Positions 52,064-59,668 of a stretch of 64,000 bases of DNA are shown one piece after another. Source of the DNA: Photorhabdus noenieputensis (lineage in GTDB: Bacteria; Pseudomonadota; Gammaproteobacteria; Enterobacterales; Enterobacteriaceae); the NCBI RefSeq assembly GCF_018448935.1, contig NZ_RCWC01000005.1, forward strand, positions 62,001-126,000, written 5' to 3'. The notes under the pieces are model-generated. The model saw only the letters and a program-made list of their open reading frames with translations, had not been told where the DNA came from and did not search any database. Every line of letters begins with the position of its first letter. The first letter of the stretch is position 1. Made by a program: the position numbers and the translations under genes.

Positions 52064-52091
52064 AAAAACCTCACTTCTGCCTTTTACCCAC

Positions 52092-52390
52092 TTACTTCCC
52101 AATACAAAAACTCGAAAAAATCCTTCCTAGCAGATCATCGGAGGTAAATTCACCCGTGATCTCACTCAATGCCTGCTGCGCCAGACGCAGCTCTTCTGCC
52201 AGCAATTCACCTGAACGGGCAGTCACCAATTGTTCATGGCCCTGTTGTAAATGCTCCGCTGCGGTATTTAATGCTTGTAAATGACGACGACGAGCCAAGA
52301 AACCACCTTCGGTATTACTGCTAAAACCCATCGTCTCTTTTAGATGATCGCGCAATAAATCGATACCTTCACCGCTACGGGCAGAAAGTC
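52092..52390 (-). pseudogene. Duplicated 3' end of mnmE
   Basis: The 299 bp repeat the last 299 bp of mnmE (58184-58482) with only about six substitutions and no indels. It encodes the final 87-odd residues ending FCIGK. It ends in TAA whereas the functional copy ends in TGA. The frame upstream is cut off by foreign sequence at 52391. This is the displaced chromosomal 3' end or an element-borne copy, and it defines the left edge of an island. Confidence 0.9.
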
Positions 52391-52396
52391 GAAATA

Positions 52397-52540
52397 GGGA
52401 ACAGACTTGTTAGCCTTAGTGACTTTAGAACCATGTTCGGAATTGAAGATAAATATTTACAATTTGAAGATTTGAATAAGCTACTTTTAAAACCAACCAT
52501 TAAGGAATTAAATCAAAAAAGCAACCTTAGATGGTCGTAA
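52397..52540 (+). pseudogene. Plasmid replication initiator (Rep_3 family) fragment
   Basis: The forward frame from 52397 reads [20 protein letters not shown] then EDLNKLLLKPTIKELNQKSN and LRWS with a stop at 52538. This is the second winged-helix region of Rep_3 (RepA/RepB-type) initiators, where KYxxFxDLxKxVLKPAIKEIN is typical. The rest of the gene is absent. A hairpin terminator follows. Confidence 0.65.
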
Positions 52541-52591
52541 TGTTATCTCGTTGTCTCTTTACATTTCAATTTTAAAGAAGACAACCAAATA

Positions 52592-52615
52592 AAAAAGGTG
52601 ATTTAAATCACTTTT
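52592..52615. terminator. Terminator-like palindrome
   Basis: AAAAAGGTGATTT / AAATCACTTTTT forms a stem with A and T runs on each side, so it could terminate in both directions. It fits the end of the rep fragment. The 52616-52811 stretch beyond it is AT-rich with no gene seen. Confidence 0.65.
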
Positions 52616-52811
52616 TACGTTCAAATTTAATAAAATTAACAAACAACATTTTAGATTGCTATTTCTTGATTTATATTACCATTGTAATTTTTACTTATAT
52701 GTTAGGGTGTATAGTTAATTTATTAAACAACCGGCACATCTGCTTATATCATATAGGAAAATAGAAATCATTAAATAAAAACAAAACACTAATCATATAA
52801 AAAACATATTA

Positions 52812-53216
52812 TTAGTGACAAAGAGAAATATCCTTAACATACTTATTTTGAGCCATCCATGATGATTTACTACAGATTAAATATCCTTCAGACTTTAATT
52901 TATCATCAACATAAAAAGACACAAACAAAGTAAGAATAAACCCTATTATTGATACACATGAAATATAATCCCCAATTTTACTATTAAGATGTTTCACTTT
53001 ACCCAATGATATTCTATATAAAATAAAAGAAATATAAATCAACACAGGACTAAACCAAATAGCTCCCGCGCTTTTCCATGAGAATATAATAACACTATCA
53101 TGCTTAAAAAAATCGATATAATCATTCAATGAAAAAAATATAGATAACACTGCCATAAAAAGAAGCAATAAAATTCCAGAATATAATTTTGCTTTATTTT
53201 CATTTATATTATCCAC
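52812..53216 (-). CDS. DUF1240-type small membrane protein
   Basis: A 134-residue protein with four hydrophobic segments and a C-terminal YLICSKSSWMAQNKYVKDIS motif. That motif is typical of the DUF1240 family, which is abundant in Photorhabdus and Xenorhabdus. Function unknown; such proteins often occur near toxin or mobile loci, so an immunity role is possible. AT content is higher than the flanks. Likely co-transcribed with the 28-codon frame upstream. Confidence 0.75.
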   Translation of the reverse strand: MDNINENKAKLYSGILLLLFMAVLSIFFSLNDYIDFFKHDSVIIFSWKSAGAIWFSPVLIYISFILYRISLGKVKHLNSKIGDYISCVSIIGFILTLFVSFYVDDKLKSEGYLICSKSSWMAQNKYVKDISLCH

Positions 53217-53278
53217 GGCTATATCTACCCCACATATTAAAAAACTGATCCGGATGGTATAGTGTCGGATTTGTTTTT

Positions 53279-53365
53279 TTATGTTTTATGTTTTTTAAAA
53301 TTAAGATAATCTTCTAATCTGTAATTATTATCAACAAATGTTTTTAACCGTGGATCATACTTCAT
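53279..53365 (-). CDS. Possible 28-residue peptide upstream of the DUF1240 gene
   Basis: A frame starting ATGAAGTATGATCC encodes MKYDPRLKTFVDNNYRLEDY then LNFKKHKT. It has a good GGAG ribosome site seven bases before the ATG. It ends 62 bp before the DUF1240 start, in the same direction. It may be a small protein, or the remnant of a longer neighbour. Confidence 0.4.
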   Translation of the reverse strand: MKYDPRLKTFVDNNYRLEDYLNFKKHKT

Positions 53366-53428
53366 CTTATAACTCCATCTGTATAATATATCTTATTGAA
53401 ATTTTATTTCATATTTTATCGGACTTAG

Positions 53429-53539
53429 CTATTTTTTCTTTAATTTTTCTGAATTGTTGGGAGCTGGATCAAGTTTACCTGTTGAGGATTGACACTCTGT
53501 TTTAATCTGTTCGATAAGATGATAAGTGGCTGCAATTGC
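53429..53539 (-). pseudogene. C-terminal fragment of an unknown protein
   Basis: The reverse frame ending at TAG 53429 reads AIAATYHLIEQIKTECQSST then GKLDPAPNNSEKLKKK. It is cut at 53540, where hipA-derived DNA begins. Family not recognised; it could be the tail of a toxin or secreted protein next to the DUF1240 gene. Confidence 0.4.
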
Positions 53540-53540
53540 G

Positions 53541-53624
53541 TTTGGCAAAAATCTTCCTGAGGCAGCCGCATTATCCAACTGTTGTCAGATGAATACTTGC
53601 GATCAACATGCACAGATATTCATT
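53541..53624 (-). pseudogene. hipA-derived scar with internal deletion
   Basis: 53541-53606 matches hipA 50896-50961 with two changes, and 53602-53624 matches hipA 51042-51064. The two parts join at the shared ATCAA, so 85 bp were lost between short direct repeats. This is a piece of a second hipA copy. Confidence 0.8.
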
Positions 53625-53735
53625 CTATTTGCAAATAGTCTAGAACGTTTACCAACGCAACTACAGTTTTCCTTGCGGTACGCATATAAATTATATAATT
53701 TAGCTAAATTATCTAGATGTTCGATGGTAAAGGTT

Positions 53736-53978
53736 ATGATAAACGAACAAGATATTTATGAAAGGATCAAGCAGGTTTTAGCGAATGCGCCACGCAATCA
53801 GTACACGGCTGAACTACATCTACAAATGATTAAGTATGCCGATGAGCTGAAGAACATTACAGCTAAAGACTTTTGTGAAGGTGTTGGGCTTACCCAGAGT
53901 TTTGGCACTGAATTCAGTAAAATGCGCAATTTGACGCAGCGTTTGAAAACCGCAGGACTTAATACAGATCTGCTTTAA
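53736..53978 (+). CDS. Small protein (80 aa), first gene of the PHP-SMC/AlbA cassette
   Basis: MINEQDIYERIKQVLANAPR at the start, then HLQMIKYADELKNITAKDFC and EGVGLTQSFGTEFSKMRNLT. It is mostly helical with a possible helix-turn-helix (ITAKDFCEGVGLTQSFGTEF), so a small regulator or accessory subunit is plausible. The ATG at 53736 has AAAGG upstream; longer reading to 53526 would include hipA scar DNA and is rejected. It lies 68 bp before the ATPase gene and points the same way. I do not recognise a named family. Confidence 0.7.
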   Translation: MINEQDIYERIKQVLANAPRNQYTAELHLQMIKYADELKNITAKDFCEGVGLTQSFGTEFSKMRNLTQRLKTAGLNTDLL

Positions 53979-54046
53979 AACAATTTTATCGATGTAAATT
54001 ACCAAGACCTGAACGATGAATATGCCTGTATAAGTGGAGTATAAGT

Positions 54047-56710
54047 ATGACTATTCAGACCAATAAGTACGCTAAAGCACGTTTTTTCAAGTGTGCATTG
54101 CAGGTAAATTCTTCAGGCTACATAAAATATCGGGGGCAGCAACAGGCGCTTTCTGAAGATGACTATAACCAGCAATTGTTAAATGCTGCGCTAGAGATGG
54201 AAATTAAAGTCATTGGCCTGGCTGATCATGGGTCGGTGAATGGTTTTGAAAAGATCAGAGATCTCTTTGCACAACATGGAATCGTGGTGTTCCCCGGCTT
54301 TGAAGTTGCCTCCAGTGAGAAAATTCACTTCGTTTGCTTATTTGATGAATCAGCTTCGGCTGATCTGATAAAAATGCATTTGGGCGCATTGGGTGTGGAT
54401 ATAAACCAGCCGGAAGCCCCAGTGCAGAAATCTGCCACGGATATTATTAATTACGTAAACGATAAGGGTGGTTTCATTTTCGCGGCCCACTGTACTAATG
54501 ATGATGGCGTGTTAAAACGGCGGATGAATCATATTTGGCAACATAAAGGGCTGTTGGCTGCTCAGATCCCAGGTCCAGTTGAGGATTTAAAGAGTGTAGA
54601 GAGCGACTTTTATCGTAAAGTTTTCCTGAATAAGGATGATAACTATCACCGCGAGCGGGAAATGGCTGCCATCAATGCCGCTGATGTGGCGAAGCCTGAA
54701 GATATTAAAGCTGATGGCGCTTCTTGTTTAATTAAAATGACCAAGCCCTGTTTCACTTCTTTCAAGCAAGCTTTTTTAGATGCTGGCTCCAGAGTGCGGC
54801 TAAATTCAGACAAATCGGAAAACTATGCGTCAGCTATCGAACGTGTTCGTTTTGTCGGTGGCTATCTTGATGGTATGGATATTGAATTATCGGATCACTT
54901 AAACGCGGTGATTGGTGGTAGAGGTACGGGCAAATCAACCCTGCTGGAGTGTATTCGCTATACTTTTGATTTAGAACCTTTTGGTAAAGCATCGAAAGCT
55001 CAGCATGACGCTATTGTAAAAAATAACTTAGGTCTCGAAAAAGGTATGGTTGAAGTAAGAGTTCGCTCTGCAACCATGCATGGCCGCATATTTACGGTGA
55101 GCCGCAAATATGGAAACCAGCCAGTAGTGGTGGAGAATGAAAACGGCAGAATTTCACCTTATCACCCCAAAGATTTACTGCCTGGCGTTGAGCTGTACGG
55201 TCAGAATGAAATTTATGAAATGACTCGGGATGTGCAAAGCCGAAACCTCCTTATTGAACGATTCTTGGAAGGTGAGCACGAACAGTTTGATAAAACCATA
55301 GCCAAAGTGCTAGAGAGCCTTAAGGATAATCGTGAAACCATTATTCGTGCGCTTAGCCAAAAAGCAGATGTTGAGGCAGAAGTTGAGCGCTTACCCAAGT
55401 TATTGGATCAGGCTAAACAATTCCAAGCGCTGGGTATTGATGAAAAGTTGAAAGTGATTCCAAAGCTGGAAAAGGAAAAACAACTGAGTGAGAGAGTTAA
55501 TGAAGAAATTACTCGAATAAAAGAAGCTATCAACATCTTAAAAGACAGTTTGCCAGATACAGTATTTTTAAGCGACGCCAGCTTAGAAGGATTACCACAC
55601 TCAGATCTTTTAAAACAAAAGCGTCAAGTTTTAGAAATGTTAAAGAGCTCTTTAACTCAATGTTTAATCCGGGTTGAAGAGCTCTCCAGTAAAGCCTCGG
55701 GTGATTTACTTCCTCTACAGCAACAACTGTCGGAAAGGTTGCGAGCGGAAGAACAACAACTTGAAAATGCGTTTAAAGACATACCTGCAAGTCAGGGTAA
55801 AACGGGTCGGCAGATTGGTGCTGAATATCAAACCTTACTAAAGCAAATTGAACAGATCCGCCCAAAAGAAACTGCCTTGCAAAACCGACAAACCCAACTC
55901 AACGAGCTCTATAGTCAGCGGAAGAAACTATTGCTTGAATTAGATCAGCAGACCAGTGCACGTGCTAGCGCCATGCAGAATTCGGTTAAACGGCTCACTC
56001 GCAAGTTGGATCAAAAGGTACGCCTTAGCCTGAATTCTAAAGGTAACCGCCAAGAACTAGTGAATTTCCTGAGTGGTTGCAACTTGGAAGGTGTTGGGCA
56101 GGAAAGACTAACGTGGGTTTTAGAGGGTGAGTTCACACCCGCTAATCTTGCTGCCACTATTCGCCAAGGTGAAGCTGAATTAACCTCTAATTTCGGTATA
56201 TCTAATTCCGTTGTACGAGCGTTAAGCCGTTTGCCTGAGCGTAAACTGCTTGAGCTAGAAGAGTTGCTGCTTCCCGATACAATGGGGATTGAGCTGAATA
56301 TCACTCACGGTGAACGGGAGGCCGTTTTCCGCCCAATTGGGGAACTATCGACCGGCCAACAATGTACAACAATTTTGCACCTGTTGCTATTGGACAACCC
56401 AGATCCGCTTATCCTTGATCAGCCGGAGGATAACCTTGATAACGCCTTTATTGCTGAGCGTATAGTTGCTGAGCTGCGCAGAACCAAACTAAGCCGGCAG
56501 TTTTTGTTCGCAACCCATAACGCCAATATTCCGGTATTTGGTGACGCGGAATGGATTGGTGTGCTGAGTGTGGAAGATAACAAAGGGTTGATCCTGCCAG
56601 AACAGCAGGGTGCGATCGATATGCCCGAAGTGCAAAAACTAGCGGCAGATATATTGGAGGGTGGTAAGAGTGCGTTTAATCAACGCCGTGAAAAGTACGG
56701 CTTTAACTGA
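54047..56710 (+). CDS. PHP-domain SMC-like ATPase (TrlF-like)
   Basis: An 887-residue two-part protein. The N-terminal PHP phosphoesterase-like domain (about 15-250) keeps VIGLADHGS (D60, H61), PGFEV (E86) and FAAHC (H148). It lacks the usual first HxH pair, so nuclease activity is uncertain. The second part is an SMC/RecF-type ATPase: Walker A GGRGTGKST at 290-298, a coiled-coil middle (about 420-690), ABC signature LSTGQ at 767-771, Walker B LILDQPEDN at about 788-796 and a switch histidine in ATHNAN at 822-827. Such proteins occur in defence islands. A GGAG ribosome site precedes the ATG. Co-directional with its neighbours. Confidence 0.88.
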   Translation: MTIQTNKYAKARFFKCALQVNSSGYIKYRGQQQALSEDDYNQQLLNAALEMEIKVIGLADHGSVNGFEKIRDLFAQHGIVVFPGFEVASSEKIHFVCLFDESASADLIKMHLGALGVDINQPEAPVQKSATDIINYVNDKGGFIFAAHCTNDDGVLKRRMNHIWQHKGLLAAQIPGPVEDLKSVESDFYRKVFLNKDDNYHREREMAAINAADVAKPEDIKADGASCLIKMTKPCFTSFKQAFLDAGSRVRLNSDKSENYASAIERVRFVGGYLDGMDIELSDHLNAVIGGRGTGKSTLLECIRYTFDLEPFGKASKAQHDAIVKNNLGLEKGMVEVRVRSATMHGRIFTVSRKYGNQPVVVENENGRISPYHPKDLLPGVELYGQNEIYEMTRDVQSRNLLIERFLEGEHEQFDKTIAKVLESLKDNRETIIRALSQKADVEAEVERLPKLLDQAKQFQALGIDEKLKVIPKLEKEKQLSERVNEEITRIKEAINILKDSLPDTVFLSDASLEGLPHSDLLKQKRQVLEMLKSSLTQCLIRVEELSSKASGDLLPLQQQLSERLRAEEQQLENAFKDIPASQGKTGRQIGAEYQTLLKQIEQIRPKETALQNRQTQLNELYSQRKKLLLELDQQTSARASAMQNSVKRLTRKLDQKVRLSLNSKGNRQELVNFLSGCNLEGVGQERLTWVLEGEFTPANLAATIRQGEAELTSNFGISNSVVRALSRLPERKLLELEELLLPDTMGIELNITHGEREAVFRPIGELSTGQQCTTILHLLLLDNPDPLILDQPEDNLDNAFIAERIVAELRRTKLSRQFLFATHNANIPVFGDAEWIGVLSVEDNKGLILPEQQGAIDMPEVQKLAADILEGGKSAFNQRREKYGFN

Positions 56711-56736
56711 ATGCTTTACTTCCTTGGGAGAGAACG

Positions 56737-57957
56737 ATGTTAAAAACAGAATTGTTGGAAATTATTGCCAATGGCGAAAACTCAGGTGTGGAGTTTAAGC
56801 GAGATGATATACGTCCTGAGCAGTTAGCCAAAGAAGTTGTTGCTATGGCCAACTTTCAAGGGGGACGGGTACTGCTGGGTGTGGAAGATGACGGCACTAT
56901 TAGTGGCGTACAAAGGCACTCTCTTGAAGAGTGGGTTATGAATGTCTTTCAGGGCAAAATTCATCCGATGATTCTGCCGTTTTACGAAGAAGTGAAATTG
57001 GATGATGGCAAACTGGTTGCTATCATTAGCTTTCCCATCGGCATTTCGAAGCCCTACGTCGTTCGCCATAGCGGAAAAGAGGAAATCTATATTCGTGTTG
57101 GGACAACATCGAGGCTGGCAACTAGAGAGCAGCAGATGCGATTGTTCGAATTGGGTGGAATGCTGCATACCGAAGTAATGCCTGTGCCTCGTACAGATAT
57201 GAGTTGTTTGGATGACGCTCGCCTAACCAATTATGTAAAGGACATCTTACGAGATCCCGATGTACCTAAAACGCCTGATGAATGGCAAACAAGGCTACTT
57301 GGACTGGGTTTTTTAACCGAAGCCGCAGGCAGTGTTTGCTGCACAATAGCTGGCTTGGTGTTATTTGGTAAAAGCCCGAGACGCTATCTCAAACAAGCGG
57401 GTTTACGAGTCATGGTATTTCATGGTGAAGATAAGGAATACCAAGCTGCGTTGGATGACATCATTGATGGCCCAATGGTCGGGCGCTGGGATCTTGAAAA
57501 TGGTGATAAACGGCTAGTCGATGGCGGCGTTATTGAAAGATTTATAGAGGCTATGAGTCCCTTTATTTCTCAAGAGTCTGATCAGGTGAATGAAGAGTTA
57601 AGGCGAGAGACGCAGTGGTTTTATCCACTTGAGGCCGTTAGAGAAGCATTGGTCAATGCGCTGGCGCACCGCGATTGGACGCGTTTTGTTGAAATTGAGG
57701 TATCTAGTTATTCCGACCGGCTTGAAGTAATTAGCCCAGGTTCGTTACCAAACTCCATGACGGTAGAAAAAATGAAAGCAGGACAGCGTTCACCCAGAAA
57801 TATCATTGTCATGGAAGTATTACGTGATTATGGCTATGTCGATTACCGAGGAATGGGTGTGAGGACAAAAATTATGCCCCTAACGAAAGCATTAACAGGT
57901 AAAGATCCTGAGTTTGATTTGACAGACGATCATTTAAAAACAATCTTGTTTCGGTAA
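56737..57957 (+). CDS. AlbA_2 (Schlafen-like) protein with C-terminal HATPase domain
   Basis: A 406-residue protein. The N-terminal AlbA_2/SLFN-like domain (about 10-125) shows SGVEFKRDDIRPEQLAKEVV, AMANFQGGRVLLGVEDDGTI and YIRVGTTSRLATREQQMRLF. The C-terminal half has the GHKL ATPase region PLEAVREALVNALAHRDWTR (N box), SYSDRLEVISPGSLPNSM (DxGxG-like) and DYGYVDYRGMGVRT. Such proteins often regulate or accompany defence genes, and were once annotated as RecG-like. It starts 26 bp after the ATPase gene with a GGGAG ribosome site, so the two form an operon. Confidence 0.88.
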   Translation: MLKTELLEIIANGENSGVEFKRDDIRPEQLAKEVVAMANFQGGRVLLGVEDDGTISGVQRHSLEEWVMNVFQGKIHPMILPFYEEVKLDDGKLVAIISFPIGISKPYVVRHSGKEEIYIRVGTTSRLATREQQMRLFELGGMLHTEVMPVPRTDMSCLDDARLTNYVKDILRDPDVPKTPDEWQTRLLGLGFLTEAAGSVCCTIAGLVLFGKSPRRYLKQAGLRVMVFHGEDKEYQAALDDIIDGPMVGRWDLENGDKRLVDGGVIERFIEAMSPFISQESDQVNEELRRETQWFYPLEAVREALVNALAHRDWTRFVEIEVSSYSDRLEVISPGSLPNSMTVEKMKAGQRSPRNIIVMEVLRDYGYVDYRGMGVRTKIMPLTKALTGKDPEFDLTDDHLKTILFR

Positions 57958-58092
57958 CAGATGTTGTGGCTGTTAGAACAGCGTATACCGCACTGTATTT
58001 GGCGCTATTTTTTTAAAAGCAATCGGAAAACGACTTTGCAATGCGCGATAGTATTTTGGTAAAACAGATCAAAGCGAAGTAAAAAAGAAAGT

Positions 58093-58124
58093 ACTGTTAT
58101 ATATAAAAGTTTATATATAACAGT
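58093..58124. repeat. Perfect 32-bp palindrome near the right island edge
   Basis: ACTGTTATATATAAA and TTTATATATAACAGT are exact complements separated by AG. It lies between the AlbA gene and the mnmE 3' end. It has no T-run, so a protein-binding or element-end function is more likely than termination. Confidence 0.85.
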
Positions 58125-58183
58125 GCGTTATGTTTGATATGTTTCGATGGATTTTGAAGCGTTACACTTTAAAAATGACTACT

Positions 58184-59548
58184 TCACTTCCCAATACAAA
58201 AACTCGAAAAAATCCTTCCTAGCAGATCATCGGAGGTAAATTCACCCGTGATCTCACTCAACGCCTGCTGCGCCAGACGCAGCTCTTCTGCCAGCAATTC
58301 ACCCGAACGGGCAATCACCAATTGTTCATGGCCCTGTTGTAAATGTTCTGCTGCGGTATTTAATGCTTGTAAATGACGACGACGAGCCAAGAAACCACCT
58401 TCGGTATTACTGCTAAAACCCATCGTCTCTTTTAGATGATCGCGCAATAAATCGATGCCTTCACCGCTACGGGCAGAAAGTCTAACCAGTGAGTAACCAC
58501 TTGCTTCTGCAATACTTGTCTCTTCATCGGTCATATCTGTCTTATTACGAACGACTGTGATAGGAAGCGATTTAGGCAGGCGAGCCATAAATTCAGGCCA
58601 GATTTCCACAGGTTCAACCGCGTTCGTTGTCGTACTATCCACCATAAACAGTACACGATCAGCCTGCTCAATTTCCTGCCAAGCACGCTCAATACCAATA
58701 CGCTCAACTTCGTCACTGGCTTCACGCAAACCCGCGGTATCAATGATATGCAACGGCATACCGTCAATATGGATATGTTCACGCAGCACATCACGGGTTG
58801 TACCGGCAATATCCGTCACAATCGCCGCTTCACGACCTGCTAATGCATTAAGTAGACTGGACTTTCCTGCATTAGGGCGACCGGCGATAACAACTTTCAT
58901 CCCTTCACGTAAAAGGCTGCCCTGACGTGCCTGAGAACGCACTCGCTCAAGCTCAACTATCACTTCATCCAACTCAGCTTCGATTTTCCCATCAGAAAGG
59001 AAATCAATCTCTTCATCTGGAAAATCAATAGCCGCTTCTACATAGATTCGTAAGTGAGTAAGTGCTTCCACCATTTGATGAACTTGAGTAGAAAAAGCGC
59101 CCTGCAAGGAGTTCATCGCTGAACGGGCTGCTTGCTCCGAACTGGCATCGATCAGGTCAGCAATGGCTTCCGCCTGAGCTAAATCCAGTTTGTCATTAAG
59201 AAAAGCGCGTTCAGAAAACTCACCTGGGTTAGCGATTCGCACACCAGGCAGAATCAGAATACGTTTAAGCAGCAAATCGAGAATAACCGGCCCACCATGC
59301 CCTTGAAGCTCCAGTACATCTTCTCCAGTAAAAGAATTCGGCCCCGGAAAGTAAATAGCAATCCCCTGATCAAGTACCCGGCCATCTACATCACGAAATG
59401 GTAGATAATCTGCATAACGGGGTTTGGGTAATTTACCTAATACCACCTCAGCGACCTGCGCGGCTTTCGGGCCGGAAACCCGCAAAATACCAACCCCTCC
59501 TCGTCCTGGTGGGGTAGCCTGAGCAACAATCGTATCTGTGGTATTCAT
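58184..59548 (-). CDS. mnmE: tRNA uridine-5-carboxymethylaminomethyl modification GTPase
   Basis: MnmE with MnmG modifies U34 of certain tRNAs. The 454-residue product has an N-terminal formyl-THF-binding domain ([20 protein letters not shown]), a G domain [22 protein letters not shown] and DTAGLR, then NKTD, and the C-terminal catalytic CIGK cysteine. The ATG at 59548 ([10 protein letters not shown]) matches E. coli; the earlier 59590 start adds 14 extra residues. Its last 300 bp are duplicated at 52092-52390 and its stop is TGA instead of TAA, showing that the 3' end was replaced by the island. Confidence 0.97.
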   Translation of the reverse strand: MNTTDTIVAQATPPGRGGVGILRVSGPKAAQVAEVVLGKLPKPRYADYLPFRDVDGRVLDQGIAIYFPGPNSFTGEDVLELQGHGGPVILDLLLKRILILPGVRIANPGEFSERAFLNDKLDLAQAEAIADLIDASSEQAARSAMNSLQGAFSTQVHQMVEALTHLRIYVEAAIDFPDEEIDFLSDGKIEAELDEVIVELERVRSQARQGSLLREGMKVVIAGRPNAGKSSLLNALAGREAAIVTDIAGTTRDVLREHIHIDGMPLHIIDTAGLREASDEVERIGIERAWQEIEQADRVLFMVDSTTTNAVEPVEIWPEFMARLPKSLPITVVRNKTDMTDEETSIAEASGYSLVRLSARSGEGIDLLRDHLKETMGFSSNTEGGFLARRRHLQALNTAAEHLQQGHEQLVIARSGELLAEELRLAQQALSEITGEFTSDDLLGRIFSSFCIGK

Positions 59549-59595
59549 GGTTATCCCTCTATTGACTTTTTCGCTCAAATTACTTTTCACTCAAA

Positions 59596-59626
59596 CAGTT
59601 AAGGCGGTCAATGACCGCCTTAACTG
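59596..59626. terminator. Hairpin between yidC and mnmE
   Basis: A perfect 14-bp stem CAGTTAAGGCGGTC / GACCGCCTTAACTG with a 3-nt loop, 43 bp after the yidC stop. There is no T-run, so it may be a weak terminator or processing stem. Confidence 0.6.
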
Positions 59627-59668
59627 TTACAACGGCCAGCATATATTCATTCTGGCTGAAGCTATGTT

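Noticed and set aside
53526-53978. Extended 150-residue version of the cassette's first gene
   Set aside because: The first 60 or so codons are antisense hipA scar DNA; the ATG at 53736 has a ribosome site and gives a coherent small protein.
57961-58065. 34-codon open frame after the AlbA gene
   Set aside because: Short, no motif, no ribosome site; probably chance.
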